DNA of 64,000 nt, taken from positions 10,970,034 through 11,034,033 of the forward strand of contig CM060853.1 in NCBI GenBank assembly GCA_030737835.1, given 5' to 3'. Below the pieces are notes generated by a model. The model was not told where the DNA came from. It searched no databases and worked only from the letters and a program-made list of their open reading frames with translations. Position 1 is the stretch's first letter. The number at the start of each line of letters is the position of its first letter. This DNA comes from Acorus gramineus. Lineage: Eukaryota > Streptophyta > Magnoliopsida > Acorales > Acoraceae. Position numbers and translations under genes: made by a program. Positions 22,186-35,211 of the stretch are shown here, in pieces.

Positions 22186-25100
22186 CTAAGAAGGGAAAAG
22201 ATGCGGATATGTGTCACGCATGGCGTCCTCGAGCTCCCAGGTGGCCTCGGCACCGGAACGGTGCTGCCATCGCACCTTGACCAGCTGGACGGTCTTGGTG
22301 CGGAGCCTCTTCTCGCGGCGGTCCATGATCTCAATCGGCTGCTCCACAAAAGACAAGTCCGGCTCGAAGACGAGCGGCTCGAACGGGATGATGTGAGCAG
22401 GATCGTGGACGTATCGCCTCAGCTGCGAGACGTGGAAGACGTCATGGGCCTGAGCCAACTGTGGGGGCAGAGCGATGCGATAGGCCACCTCTCCAACTCG
22501 CTCGAGTATGAGGAAAGGCCCAATGAAACGCGGACTCAGCTTGCCCCGCACACCAAAACGGAAGATGCCCTTCATCGGGGACACCTTCAGGAACACATGA
22601 TCACCGACCTCGAAGGCGAGCTCACGGCGACGGCGGTCGGCGTAGCTCTTCTGACGACTCTGAGCGACTCGGATACGCTCGCGGATCGTCTTCACCATCT
22701 CGGAGGTCTGGTGAACAATCTCTGGTCCCTCAAGCTGGCGCTCTCCGACCTCATCCCAACACAGGGGGGACCTGCAGCTGCGGCCATAAAGTGCCTCATA
22801 GGGGGCCATCCGGATGCTCGAATGATAGCTGTTGTTGTAGGCGAACTCCACCAACGGAAGGTGCCTCTCCCAACTGCCCCCAAAATCGAGCACACAGGCC
22901 CGCAGCATGTCCTCAAGGGTCTGGATCGTCCTCTCCGACTGGCCGTCCGTCTGAGGATGAAACGCTGTACTGAAATGGAGGTTCGTACCAAGGGCGTGCT
23001 GGAGGCTACGCCAGAACCTCGAAGTGAAACGCGCGTCTCGATCAGAGATGATACTGACTGGAGTGCCATGGAGTCGGACAATCTCGGAGACGAATAGCTG
23101 CGCCAGGGTGTCCAGAGAATCGGTGAGTCGGATGGGGAGGAAATGAGCAGACTTCGTCAGCCGGTCGACGATCACCCAGATGGCATCGCGACCCGAGCGT
23201 GACCTCGGCAGACCCGAGACGAAGTCCATGGTAATCTGCTCCCACTTCCACTGAGGGATCTCAATGGACTGCAGCTTCCCCGCAGGGCGCTGATGCTCCG
23301 ACTTCACCTGCTGGCATACTAGGCATCGGGCAACAAATCTGGCAATATCTGTCTTCATCCCGCGCCACCAGTAGCCGCGACGAAGGCCCCTGTACATCTT
23401 CGTGCCTCCAGGGTGCACGGTGTACCTCGAGCGATGGGCCTCGTCCAGAATCTTCCGCCTCAGCTCTGCGTCGTCGGGGATGCACACTCGGCCTCTGAAT
23501 CTCAGGATCCCGTCTGCACGAATCTGGTAGTCCTGGCGCTCGCCCCGGGCGACGCCTTCAGAAAGGACTATAAAATGCGGGTCCTGAGCCTGAGCCGTGC
23601 GGATCTCATCGAGAAGAACCGGCTGCACCACCAGCCTGGCCAGAAAGCCACCAGCAGGGGTCTCTCGAACACAAATCCAGCAAGCGGCCTCCTCCAGAAG
23701 CCTCCAACGACGGACAGCCATGTGGGCGGCCATGCCCAGGGGCTGTCTACTGAGCGCATCTGCAACGACATTCGCCTTACCCGGATGGTAAGCGATGTCA
23801 CAGTCATAGTCTGTAAGGAACTCAACCCAACGCCTCTGTCGCATGTTGAGCTCCGGCTGAGACTGCAGATACGTCAAGCTCTTATGATCTGTGAAGAGCT
23901 CGAACTCCTCTCCGTAGAGATAATGCCTCCACATCTTCAGCGCAAATATAATCGCAGCCAACTCAAGGTCATGGGTGGGGTAGTTCTGCTCATGGGGCTT
24001 CAACTGACGAGACGCGTAAGCCACCACCTTACCGTACTGCATCAGGACGCCGCCCACACCCAACTGCGATGCATCTGTATACACTGCGAACCCACCGCTC
24101 CCAGATGGAAGGGTAAGAACCGGCGCTGAGGTGAGTCTTCGCTTCAGCTCCTGGAAGCTCTCCTCGCAAGAAGGGGACCACTCGAACCGAACGTCCTTTC
24201 GAGTGAGGCGGGTAAGAGGAACGGCTATCTTGGAGAAACCCTCCACAAACCTCCTATAATAACCCGCCAAGCCCAAGAAGCTACGAATCTCTGTGGGGTT
24301 CGACGGTCGACGCCAATTCGACACGGCGATCGTCTTCTCCGGGTCCACAGCTATACCCTCACCGGAAATCACATGGCCCAGAAAGGCCATCCGCTCCAAC
24401 CAGAACTCGCACTTGCTGAACTTGGCGAACAACTGATGTCCAGCCAGAGTCTCCAAAACAGTGCGGAGGTGGTGAGCGTGCTCCTCCAGACTCCTCGAGT
24501 ACACCAATATGTCATCGATGAATACTACCACAAAGGAGTCGAGGAAGGGTCGAAATACCCGGTTCATCAGATCCATGAAAGCCGCCGGCGCGTTCGTCAA
24601 CCCGAATGGCAGTACTCTGAACTCGTAGTGCCCGTACCGGGTGCGAAAGGCCGTCTTCGGAATATCTGACTCCCGGATCTTCAACTGGTAGTACCCCGAG
24701 CGGAGATCGATCTTGGAAAAGACACGCTCCCTGAAGCTGGTCAAACAGATCGTCGATCCGCGGCAACGGGTACTTGTTCTTCACTGTCCGCTTATTCAAC
24801 TGCCTGTAATCAATACACAGCCGCAGTGAACCGTCCTTCTTCCGGACGAACAGGACAGGGGCTCCCCACGGAGACACACTCGGACGTGCGAAGCCCTTCT
24901 CCAGCAACTCCTCCAACTGCTCCTTCAGCACCCTCAGCTCTGCGGGAGCCATCCGGTACGGAGCCCTCGACACCGGCTCGGTCCCCGGAAGCAGATTGAT
25001 CTCAAACTCAATCGCGCGGTCCGGCGGTAATCCCGGAAGATCGTCGGGGAAAACCTCAGGAAACTCTGCCACGACTGGAGTCTGACTGATATCTGCCCGC

Positions 25101-26991
25101 AGCGGTGCATCCTCCAGAGCAATATAAGCCAGAAAGCCCTCGCATCCACCCTGAAGGAGTCTCCCTGCCTGCATGGACGACACGAACCCCAGAGGAGCTA
25201 CGTCTCGATCGCCCATGAACTGGAAGGACCTCCGACCAGGAAGGTGGAACGACACCGACTTGGCGAAACAGTCGATGCTGGCATGACTAGCTGCAAGCCA
25301 ATCCATCCCCAGGATGGCATCAAAATCCGACATCGCGAGCTCCACCAGCTCTACCGGAAACTCATGATCCGCGATCTCCACCGTGCACCCTCGGTACACA
25401 GAACTAAGGAGAATCCGGTCTCCCACGGGCAATGCTACCTCTAACACAGCATCTAGAGGAGCGGACGCCACACCCGTCCGTCTCGCGAAAGCAGGAGACA
25501 CGAACGAGTGGGTGGCTCCGGAATCAAATAGCACATAAGCAGGAAGCTGGGAGATCTGAACAGTACCTCTAACCACGCTGCCGGATGCCTGGGCCTCCTC
25601 TGCCGAAAGCGCTGCCACTCGGCCCTGGACGAACTGAGGCTGAGGAGCAATGGCACGCCTCGCCTGCTGCGCTGGCTGCCTCCTCTGATCAGCACGACCA
25701 CCCTGTGGCTGCTGCTGCTGACGCTGAGGCTGCTGCTGCTGCGGCTGGCGCTGAGGCTGCTGCTGCTGCTGCTGGCGCTGCGGCTGAAACTGCTGCTGGA
25801 ACGGCCGCTGCTGCAACTGCTGCTGGGGCATCACTGCTGGTCGGCCTGCGTCAGGGCAATTATACAAGATATGCCCGACGCGCTGACAGTGATAACAGCG
25901 CCTCGTCTCTGGCCGCCTCGACTGGACCGGCACGGCTGCGATGGGCGCTGGGCCTCGCGCTGGCACCACATCTGCTGGAAGAGAGGGAGCCGCTGACTGC
26001 TCGAAGCGGGCCCTCTTCTTCTTCCGCTGCCCTCTGTCCTGACCTCTGGGTGGCCTCTGGTCTGTCGTCGGGGTCGGAGCTCTCACCTGAATCCCGAGGT
26101 CTCTCTCGACCGTCTTCGCCCGCGAGACCAAGTCGGAGAACCTCGTGAATCCCAGGGCGGTGACGTGCACTCGGATGGCATTGCTCAGACCGAGCTCAAA
26201 CCGACGGCACCTCGACACCTCATCCATCACCAGAGCTGGGGCGAAACGGGACAGCCTCGTGAACTGCGTGGAGTAGTCAGCGACGGACATGGTGCCCTGA
26301 GTCAGCTGCTCAAACTCCCGCTCCACTAGCTGTCGGGTCGAGAAGGGGAAATACTCCTCCAAGAAATATCCCCTGAAACCCGCCCAGGTGAGCTGCTCCA
26401 GTCCCTCTGGAATGTCAACTGATCTAGTAGCCCACCACTCGGCGGCGCTACCCTTCAGCATAAACGCAGCCAGGGAGACCCTCTGGCGGTCTGTGCATAG
26501 CATCGTGGAGAAGATGGTATCCACCTCCATCAGCCATCTCTCCGGAGCAAGGGGGTCCTCCGTCTGTCCTCTGAACTCGGGAGGGTGGAGCTTCAGAAAG
26601 GCTGAGAGTCCACTCTGCTGGACCCTCGCTGCTGCCTCTAGCCCCATCTCCCTCTCCTGAGGATCCTGACTCTGGCCGCCGGAATCTCCACCACGGGGAC
26701 TGGGGGTGTATCAGGCACTACAGGCGGATCTGCCGCCAAGGGAACCTGCGGTACTGCCTCGCGGGCTGCCCGCAGCTCCCGAATATCCCGTGCCTGCTCC
26801 GCCAACATCCTCGTCTGGGTCTCCACCATGTCTGCTAACCGCGCAAACGCGCGCTCCCAGGCAGGAGGCTCCTGCGCTGGTCCTGACCTCTCGGCTGAGG
26901 ACTCACCGATAACATCCTCGACTCTGGCAGGTCCGGAGACCTCCAAGGGTCGAGAGGGGCCACGTCCGCGTCGTCCTCTGCGAGGAGGCAT
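22186..26991 (-). pseudogene. Chromovirus gag-pol polyprotein with two frame breaks
   Basis: Frame 1 starts at 26991 (MPPRRGRRGRGPSRPLE). It passes out of phase near 26680 into a frame giving the gag domain ([38 protein letters not shown]), a CCHC knuckle ([14 protein letters not shown]), a Gln-rich linker, protease ([11 protein letters not shown]) and the start of reverse transcriptase ([20 protein letters not shown]). A second break near 24733 (DLFDQLQGA to [14 protein letters not shown]) leads into the rest of reverse transcriptase ([11 protein letters not shown]), RNase H ([24 protein letters not shown]), integrase (HH/CC finger ending [44 protein letters not shown]) and a chromodomain-like tail ([16 protein letters not shown]) that in the family guides integration to heterochromatin. 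Stop at 22186. Elsewhere the frame is clean, so the breaks are recent or assembly errors. Confidence 0.93.
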
Positions 26992-27093
26992 ATCAGCAAC
27001 CTAAGAAAACCAGACACTAGGATCAGAATACGCATATAGAAATCCTAGGACTCATCTCTATCAAAGGAAGACATTTGGCTCTGACAGGACCAG

Positions 27094-27110
27094 GCTCTGA
27101 TACCAACTTT
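27094..27110 (-). other. Primer-binding site of the chromovirus
   Basis: The minus strand reads AAAGTTGGTATCAGAGCC just inside the 5' LTR. TGGTATCAGAGC is the canonical complement of plant initiator-methionine tRNA. Confidence 0.92.
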
Positions 27111-30055
27111 TGTCACGCCCCAGGGCGGTCGTCCCCAGGACGCGGCAAGTGTATATATGATATCAGTAACAGGAAATCAATAATAAACCACAAACAATCA
27201 CTAAAATGACACACAGATAAAAGCAGGGCTGACATAATATATACACCGAGTGCGGAAGCTAAATGACTGAGTCTGTAGTCAAAAACATACTACAGACTCG
27301 ATACATAATCATAAGTCCTGTGAGAGCCAACATGCCCATATATATACACAACAAAATCCAAATGTAATCCAACTAAGTGCCCAAGCACAGAACATATACG
27401 TACAACAGAAAGAAGGGTGCTGATGGCCTCAAAACTCGTGGGACGCGGCGCTGCCCTCTGCCGGAGTCGTCGCCCGAGAAGCTCCTCCCTCAGATGGCAC
27501 TGAAAAAGACAATATGCGAGGGGTGAGCCACACGCTCAGTGAATAGCACAACCCAATGCATACAGTTCATATTAACAGTGTTCATTCATAGCAGCATAAA
27601 CATCACAATCCGGGGGTTCGTCACATCGCCGAACCGCCATACCCTTACCCTCACCCTCAACGGGCGACCTAGGATATTGGGACTTAGTGGGTTTATAATC
27701 ATCCTTACGCAAACCTGTGGGTCGTCGCATCGCCGGCCCACCATACCCTCACCCTCACCTTTCAACAGGTGACTTAGGCTCTTGGGACTGACTAGGCTGT
27801 TGGTCACCCTTGGTCCACCGATAGTCTCTCCTCACTCCGCGGTTGTTTGGCCACTCCCATGTTCAGCACAGTCCTTCATCAAACCAGGAGGCGCCTACTA
27901 GTGGGAGCCCCTGCACGGGACAACCTGTCTAACGCCGAGGTAGTCTCTAACGGATCCAACGCAGGGCAACAGAACAGCCTATCCATCGCATATGATCCAC
28001 TCGGATCCGCTGACAGCATCTCTCCACAATCCTAATGTCTTGAATTCCTCAGAATTCCACCAGCGCGCATAACCAGGATGCGGGGATTTAATAAGGCATA
28101 AGAGGGGAAAAAGAGACCCTGAGAGGGTAACCCGAGGTCCCGATGTAGGACATCCGACAACCAAACGAGGAACACGGAGTACCCTAACCCGGGTCTCAGT
28201 GTTAACCTCGCAAGGCCCCCTTATATTCCCTAAACATGCTATCTATTAAACAGTTTGCATTTAATTAAATAAACCAAACTAATAGGATACATGTACAGGT
28301 CGGGCTGTCCTAGCATGATAACAGGGGGCAGGATGCATGGCTCATGCACAATCCTAAGGGTGCAAGTCCCTAACATACAATCTAGGGCGGCATGCAAATC
28401 TACACACACACATCATGCTTACATGGATTATAATTACAACAGTTAATATAACCATACGCCCCAGGGGAGATCGGTACACGCCCAAGGCATGTAACGACTC
28501 CCGAACTGGGTAGGGTCGTCCCACTCACCGGAAATCGGGTCGACGCGCGACCGTCCGTCGAGATCTGCAAGACAAGGTATTAACTGGTTAGAATAAATCC
28601 ACAGTTATCCCAAAAATACACAACACACGCAATTAAATACACAACATCCCCAAACAACATTCAACACCCCTTCCGGCAACCACCCGCGGCCTCGGCAAGC
28701 ACCCGCGGCCTCGGCAACCGCCCGCACGGCCTCGGCAACCACCCGGGGCCTCGGCAACCGCCCGCACGGCCTCGGCAACCACCCGGGTGCACCGCCCGGG
28801 GCCCCGCGCGTCCACCGAGCCCAGCCGCGGCAGCCCGCACGCCGTGCGCATGCTCCTCGCCCCGCGCGCACCTCCGCAGCTCCGCCGCGCCCCGCGCACG
28901 CCTCCGCGCGCGCCCCCGCACCCCGTGCGCTCCGCCCAGCCCTCGGCCAGCACCTCCGCCAGCCCCTCGCGCGTCCAGCACCTCGGCCAGCACCTCCGCG
29001 CGCCCTAGCACTTCGGTCAGCACCTCCTCGCGCACCTCGCGCCTCGGCCAGCACCTCCTCGCGCGCCTAGCACCTCGGCCAGCACCTCCTCGCGCGCCTG
29101 AGGCCACCAGCCCACACTCACGCCCTGCCAGCCCCTCCAGCACACCAGCACGAGCAAGGCAGCCAGCCCCCGACCCGCGCACGTCCGCGCGCATGCCGCG
29201 CGCACGCACGTCCGCGCGCGCACGCGCGCCTGCCCGCGCGCACCCGACCTGCGCGCGGCCTGGGCTGCTGTCGCCGCTGCCTGCTGCCTGGGACAGACCC
29301 CCACTTGGTCCGAGCACCACCACCACCATCCCTCGGCCACCCTTAGCCTCCGACCTCTCCCAACCACCCCGGCAGCCCCTTAACCACCCTCCACATACCC
29401 AAACCTCCCCTAACAAGCATCTAAACAAGAGAAGCAAGGGAAGGGGAGCTTACCCGAAGCAAGGAGAGGAGAAGAAGAGGGTCCGGGAGCTCCTTTCGCG
29501 CCGAAGCTCCTCCCAAACGGTCTCTACCCACTAGACCTCTTCCCACCTCCGAAATGGGTCCGGGCTGAGGAGAAGAGAGGGTGGAAGGGAGGGCAAAACT
29601 CGCCGAAAATCGGATTTGAAAGTACCCACGCGTAGATCGGGACCCGATCTACACTTTTCGTGCTTTGGGTTTTCGATTTTGAGGGGTGCAAGGGGCTCGA
29701 ACGTGAGAAAAAGAGAGAGGGGAGAGAGAGAGATCACGTCGGAGGAGATGATGAATAGTGTAGGAAATGTTTTTGATTTCTTTTTATATAGGGCGCAACT
29801 TAAAAACCCGGATACGCCCCGGAACTACGAAATTTTTGCAAACGATGCCGGAATTCGATGAAATTTTCATGAGTGGCTCAAAATGGCACCAGGACACATA
29901 ATATGCAGTTAGATTTTCAATCGGAGTCCTCTAACTCGGACAATAGCTAACAGTTCAAAATTATGCGGTTCCGATCGAAAAACCCTGAAAATTTTAAAAC
30001 TGCCAAAAATGCTCCAATGATTGCCAATAGGCCAAAAAGTGACACATATATAACA
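27111..30055 (-). repeat. 5' LTR of the chromovirus
   Basis: 2945 bp, nearly identical to 19183-22137. Differences include a few substitutions in the first 100 bp, one CCCTCA-type unit fewer near 27650, and a small indel in the 'cctcggcaacc' minisatellite near 28745. A TATA-like CCTATATAAAAAG lies on the minus strand near 29780-29792. Confidence 0.95.
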
Positions 30056-30060
30056 TTATA

Positions 30061-30676
30061 GCTATACTCAATCTTGATTTCTAAATTGTATTGTTATATT
30101 AGATCCATACTATGCTAGATAACTTGCGTGCTAGGTTTATATGTGAATTGTATTATGTGTAGGATTCTATACTTGTTAGTATTATTTGTGGTATCTTATA
30201 TATCATGAAGTATAGAGTATGACATGTCATAAGTAGTCTTTTTGTGATACCACCTTCATGTTAGTAAATATTTAATGTGATTAATTATTAGTTTCATCCA
30301 TATAATTCTATGTTTAACCCTTGCTAGGGCATTTGTATTAGCTTACTAGTAAGCATATGTTGAGATGTCATATGACGTGTATTTGTGAGTAAGAGATGAT
30401 AATCGATTAACACTAAGCATTTGGTGCATACTTTATCGGGCCTTGTTGTGCATTTGAGTGAGTGGTTCGACCACCTCACTTATTCAGTAAACATGCATAT
30501 TTTGGGTGATTCCTATGTAATCTGAATGCATGCTAGTCTATCCAAACGGGCCCTCAGGAATTGTGTTATTCCACCCAATCTATTCTACTGGTATATAAGA
30601 GAGTCCAAATGTCAAATCATTTGTTATTACTTCTTATAAATATAGAACTCACATGTCATATTTGTTTTTTCCATCT
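30061..30676. other. Intergenic remnant between chromovirus and hAT element
   Basis: AT-rich, no coding frame. It may hold the far part of the old LTR that starts at 17421 and was cut by the young element. A 'tatccaaacgggccct' near 30540 is the rough inverse of 'aggctcgtttggata' near 16303, which could mark the ends of an older transposon, but this is weak. Confidence 0.35.
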
Positions 30677-30684
30677 CTTATAAT

Positions 30685-33600
30685 CAGTGTTATGAAATGC
30701 GGCCTGTGCGGCCACATATACGACCGCACAGGCGGTTCGGTAAGCCTACCAAACCGTGTAGACTAAAATGCGGGGATATGCGGACAAGTCCCGCATATGC
30801 GCTCATATGCGGAATATGCGCGGGCGCATCGGTTTTGTCACGCCCCAGGGCGGCCGTCCCCGGGACGCGGCAAGTGTATATATAATATCAGAATCTACAC
30901 AGGAGGTCAATAATATATCATACACAAACAACTAGAATGACACACATGCAACAAAGGGGCTGACATGATATATACACCAAATGCGGAAGCAAAAGACTGA
31001 ATCTGTAAATAAACATTCTACAGACTCGATACTCAATCATCTGTCCTGTGAGAGCCAATATACACAAATACCACTGAACATATACAAACATGTGCCAAGC
31101 ACGGAAATCAAATACATACAGTCAAGAAGGGATGCTGATAACCTCTGGCACTCGCGGAACGTGGCGCTGCTCCGCTACTGAAGGAATCCCTCGGAAAGCT
31201 CCAACTGCTGCTCCGGCTCTAGCTCAGGCTCAGAGACCACTGGGGAAAAACATATGCGAGGGGTGAGCCACACGCTCAGTGAACAGCACAACCCATGCAT
31301 CACAGACAATATTTACCACAATTCCGTTATTTATCCAGCCTCTAAGACATAACAACATAATCCAGTGGTTCGTACCTCGCCGAACCACCACACCCTCACC
31401 CTCACCCATCAATGGGTGACATAGGCTATTGGGACTGATAATCATCCATTCACAAATCCAGTAGGTCGCTCATCGCCAACCCACCACACCCTCACCCTCA
31501 CCCTACCACGGGTGACATAGGATTTTGGGACTGACTAGGCTGTTGGTCACCCTTGGTCCACCGATAGTCTCTCCTCCACTCCGTAGGCCACTTGGTCTCC
31601 ACCCACAACTTCAGCACAGTCCGTCACAAAAATTGGGAGGCGCCTACTGATGTGGGTCCTCCGAAGGATGGCCTTTCTAACGCTGGGGCAGTCTCTACCG
31701 GATCCAACGAAGAGAACAGAACAGCCTATCCATACGCATATGATCCACTCGGATCCGCCAACAACACATCTCTACAACTCAAATGTCATGAACTCTTCAG
31801 AGTTCCTCCAGGGCGCATAACCACGATGCGGGGAAATAAGTACAATAAAAGCAAGGTTGTAATATCATTGGGGGAAAGAACTCGGGAGGGCGGCGTGAGT
31901 TCCCGTTATAGGATACCCGACAACCAAACAAGGAACACGGAGTACCCTAACCCGGGTCTCACCGCTGTCCTCGCAAGGCCCCTCCCCTATAATATTCACT
32001 AATATGCTAATAATCATACTAATCATACAACATTACATATAATATTATTGGGACTAGAAACCTTGGGAGGGCAGCATGAGGTCCCGATACAGGACATCCC
32101 GACAACCAAACAAGGAACACGGAGTACCCTAACACGGGTCTCAATGTTGACCTCGCAAGGCTCCTCCCTATAATATTATCTAAGGCATGCGATTTAACAT
32201 ACACTAGCATTTAAATTAATAAATAAACTAGTAGGACGCAAGCGTAGGCCGAGGTTTCCTAACATGAAAACAGGGGACATGGTGCATGGCTCTCACACCT
32301 ATCCTATGGGTGCAAGTCCCTAACATACACAGACTAGGGTAGCATGCATTCTGTATTTAAAATCATGCTCACATGCAATACATATTACTACAGGTTAATA
32401 TAATCCACGGTGCCCCAGGAGAGGTCGGTATACGCCCAAGTGCGTATAACGCCTCTCTACTGGGTTGGATTGTCCCACTCACTGTATCTGGGTCGTCGCG
32501 CGACCGTCCGTCCAGATCTGCAAGACAGACATTCAATATGGTGAGAACAATACATAAATACTCTAAAATACCCCAAACACACAAAACCCACAACTAAACA
32601 CCTAACAATCGGGCAAACGTGCATACGACCCGCACGCACGCTAGCCCGAGCACTCCGGCTACCACCCGCACGGCCGGCAACCACCCGCACGGCCACTCGA
32701 CCGCCCGGGTGCACCGCCGCGCCTCAGCCCACGCACCCCGCGCACCGCCGGGCCTCCCGGGTGCACCGCGCGCCCCCTGTGCCCCAGCGCAGCCGCCCGC
32801 GCACACCCCGCACGCCTCGCGCTGGCCCGCGAGCACCCCGCACGCCCCGCGCGCAGCGCCTCGCCCCGCGCGCACCCCGCGCGCACCACCTCGCTCCGCG
32901 CGCACCCCGCGCGCACCACCTGCCTCTACCCGCACGCACCACGCGCGCACCGCCAGCTCCGCCCCACGCGCACTCCGCGCGCACCACCAGCCCCCACACC
33001 GCGCGCACGCTTGCCTCTGCCCAGCGCCCCGCACGCACGCCCCACAGCGGTGCCCAGCGCCCAGCGCCCAGCACCCTCGGCCAGCACCCGGTACCCGCGA
33101 CCCAGCGCCCAGCGCTCTGCGCCCAGCACCCGGGACCCTCACCCAGCGCCCACGCGCACGCCCGCGCAGCACGCGCCCAGCGCGCCTGGCAGCACGCGCC
33201 CAGCGCGCCTGGCAGCACGCGCCCAGCGCGCCTGCCAGCCTGCCCACGTTGCTGCCCGCGTTGCCTGCCTGCGCGCGTCGCCGAGTGGCCCGAGCACCGC
33301 TCGCCTGCACGCCCGGGGCACTGCCCGCCTGATGCCCGAGCGCCCCTGCCTTGCTCGCCTGCGCGCCCTGCCTGCTCGCCCGGCCTGCCAGCACGCACAG
33401 CCCAGCTAGCCTGCACCGCACACCTCCCCCTGCACCCCCCGAGCGCACGTCCACGCGCGCACCCGCGCGCATGCGCTCGTGCGCCCAGCAAACTGGTGCA
33501 CCTTCTCCCAACCTACCCGGCTAGTCCTACCCAGCCTGCCCAGCCCTGCTGGCCCCCAGCGCCACCCGAGCGCACGCACGCGCGCACGCCCGCGCGCACG

Positions 33601-35211
33601 CTCGCGCGCGCCCGCGCCAGCCGCTGTGCCTGCTGCCCTGCGCTGTTGCCCTGCCCGAGACAGCAGCCTGCCAGCCCGAGACCATCCCCCACCCATACCC
33701 GAGCACCTCTACCACCACCCACCGACCTCCGACCACCTCCACCGCCCTCCGACGGCCACCCACAGCCGCCGACCTCCACCCAACCCCAAAACCCACCTCC
33801 TAACATCCATCTAAACAAGAAAAGAGGGGAAATAGGGCTTACCAAGGGGAGGAAGGGAAGTCCGGACGCTCTCCGCGCGCCGAAACCTTTCCCCAAGGGC
33901 TTCCACCGCCCGGATCTACTCCCACCTCCAAAACAGGCCAAAACAGAGGAGAAGAGAGGGCGGACGGAGGGGTAAAACTCGTCGGAATCGAGATTTGAAA
34001 CCACCGGGGTGTAGATCGAGACCCGATCTACACTTCCTAGGTTTTGGGTTTTAAGGTTTGAGGGGTCTAGGGGGCTCAAAAGTGAGAAAAGGAGAGAGGG
34101 GAGAGAGAAAATCAAGTTGGTAGGGATGATGAATAGTAATCCAAAAATTAGATCCCACCATTATATTGTGTGCGACTTAAAAACCCGGATACGCCCCGGA
34201 ACTGTGAAATTTTGGGAACGTTACCGGAATTCGATGAAATTTTCGTGAGAGGCCTAAAATGGCACCAGGACACCAAATATGCAGTTAGATTTTCAATCGG
34301 AGTCCTCTAACTCAGGACGATAGCTAACAGTCCAAAAATTAGCGGTTCCGATCGAAAACCGAAAAAAAATTGAAAAACTGCCAGAACGCTCCAACGGTTA
34401 CCAGCAGGCTAAAAAGTGACACATATATAATAGGTTTAGAAAAAAAAAGCGGGCCTTAACCCTTCTTCGACCTGCAGCAACTGTTCATCCCCTCCTTCAA
34501 TCACATATATATACGTGCAGGCCACAGCGACCTTCCTTCGACCACCACGGTGACCCCTCCTTTGACCGCCCTTTCTTCTTCAGATATGGTATGGGTCTCT
34601 CTTTGATTTCTCTTTCTTTGCCTCTCTTAGTCTCTCGGACTCTCCATCTCTCTCAATCCCTCTCTCTCACAATGAGAAGAAGCACTTCGAAGCTTGGTGT
34701 AAATGTGTAATAGCTTGGAATGTGTGGAATAGATATTGACTAGACGTGTTAAATAGATATTGACATGTGTAGTGTAATGTGTGGAATGTTTTGTTGCGGT
34801 TAGGAGAAGTTATTCATTCACATGCAATAAATGTTATGTAATTTGTTTAACTCCAGTTGAATAAAGAAAATCAATAGTAGAAACCTCTATTTTATATTGT
34901 TCAATAGATTGACTAAATGATCAATAATCCAAATTCTTAATTGATTGTAATTATATCATTGTATGAAATAATAATTATGGATATATGTATAAATATTAAA
35001 TAACTCTATAAAATTTTAATGGTTTAATATGATTACATTTCTTCAAATTTATCTTGTTATCTCTTATTTATATATCATCACTATATAATTATTTTTTATT
35101 AATAAAAAATTACATAACTGCATATACTCTCGCATATACTCCCGCATACCGCATATATTCTGTGCGGTACTCTACTCACACGCAAACCGTATGCCGCATT
35201 TCAAAACACTG
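30685..35211. mobile_element. Non-autonomous hAT transposon carrying a solo LTR
   Basis: Terminal inverted repeats CAGTGTTATGAAATGCGG (30685) and, reverse-complemented from 35211, CAGTGTTTTGAAATGCGG. It is flanked by a perfect 8-bp duplication CTTATAAT (30677-30684 and 35212-35219), the length made by hAT transposases. Sub-terminal ATGCGG/CCGCAT motifs are dense at both ends. Without the nested LTR it is about 925 bp and encodes no transposase, so it depends on one supplied elsewhere. The interior (34440-34700) has a TATA-like 'tatatatacg' and a CT-rich leader-like stretch of unknown origin. Confidence 0.92.
30836..34432 (-). mobile_element. Solo LTR of a Tekay-like chromovirus inside the hAT element
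   Basis: Begins TGTCACGCCCC and ends ACATATATAATA; the expected terminal CA is mutated to TA. Flanked by GGTTT at 30831-30835 and 34433-34437. It is 3597 bp, collinear with but diverged from the young element's LTRs, so it belongs to an older subfamily copy. It has CCCTCA repeats (31388-31510) and an Ala/Pro/Arg-biased GC-rich core (32630-33680). The long frames there, on both strands, are compositional shadows. Confidence 0.93.

Larger units (their letters stand above)
19183..30055 (-). mobile_element. Complete young Ty3/gypsy chromovirus (Tekay/Del-like)
   Basis: Long LTRs (19183-22137 and 27111-30055) flank an internal region of about 5 kb. The left flank ends GTATA (19178-19182) and the right flank begins TTATA (30056-30060), a 4-of-5 match read as a mutated 5-bp target-site duplication. 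A tRNA-iMet primer-binding site and a polypurine tract are in the right places. The order gag, protease, reverse transcriptase, RNase H, integrase, chromodomain-like tail identifies a chromovirus; long LTRs and the tail suggest the Tekay/Del lineage. The LTRs are almost identical over nearly 3 kb, so insertion was recent, yet the polyprotein frame is broken twice. Confidence 0.95.

Noticed and set aside
22201-23097. 298-codon plus-strand frame opposite integrase
   Set aside because: Antisense shadow of the chromovirus pol frame; GC3-rich coding sequence often leaves the opposite strand open.
16303-30560. Possible transposon ends 'ggctcgtttggata' and 'tatccaaacgggcc' as one element
   Set aside because: Only about 14 bp match imperfectly, the motif is common at many plant transposon ends, and no target-site duplication was found.
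32594-33975. Frames of 237, 255, 305 and 404 codons
   Set aside because: They overlap each other on both strands within the solo LTR at 30836-34432; low-complexity GC-rich sequence, not genes.
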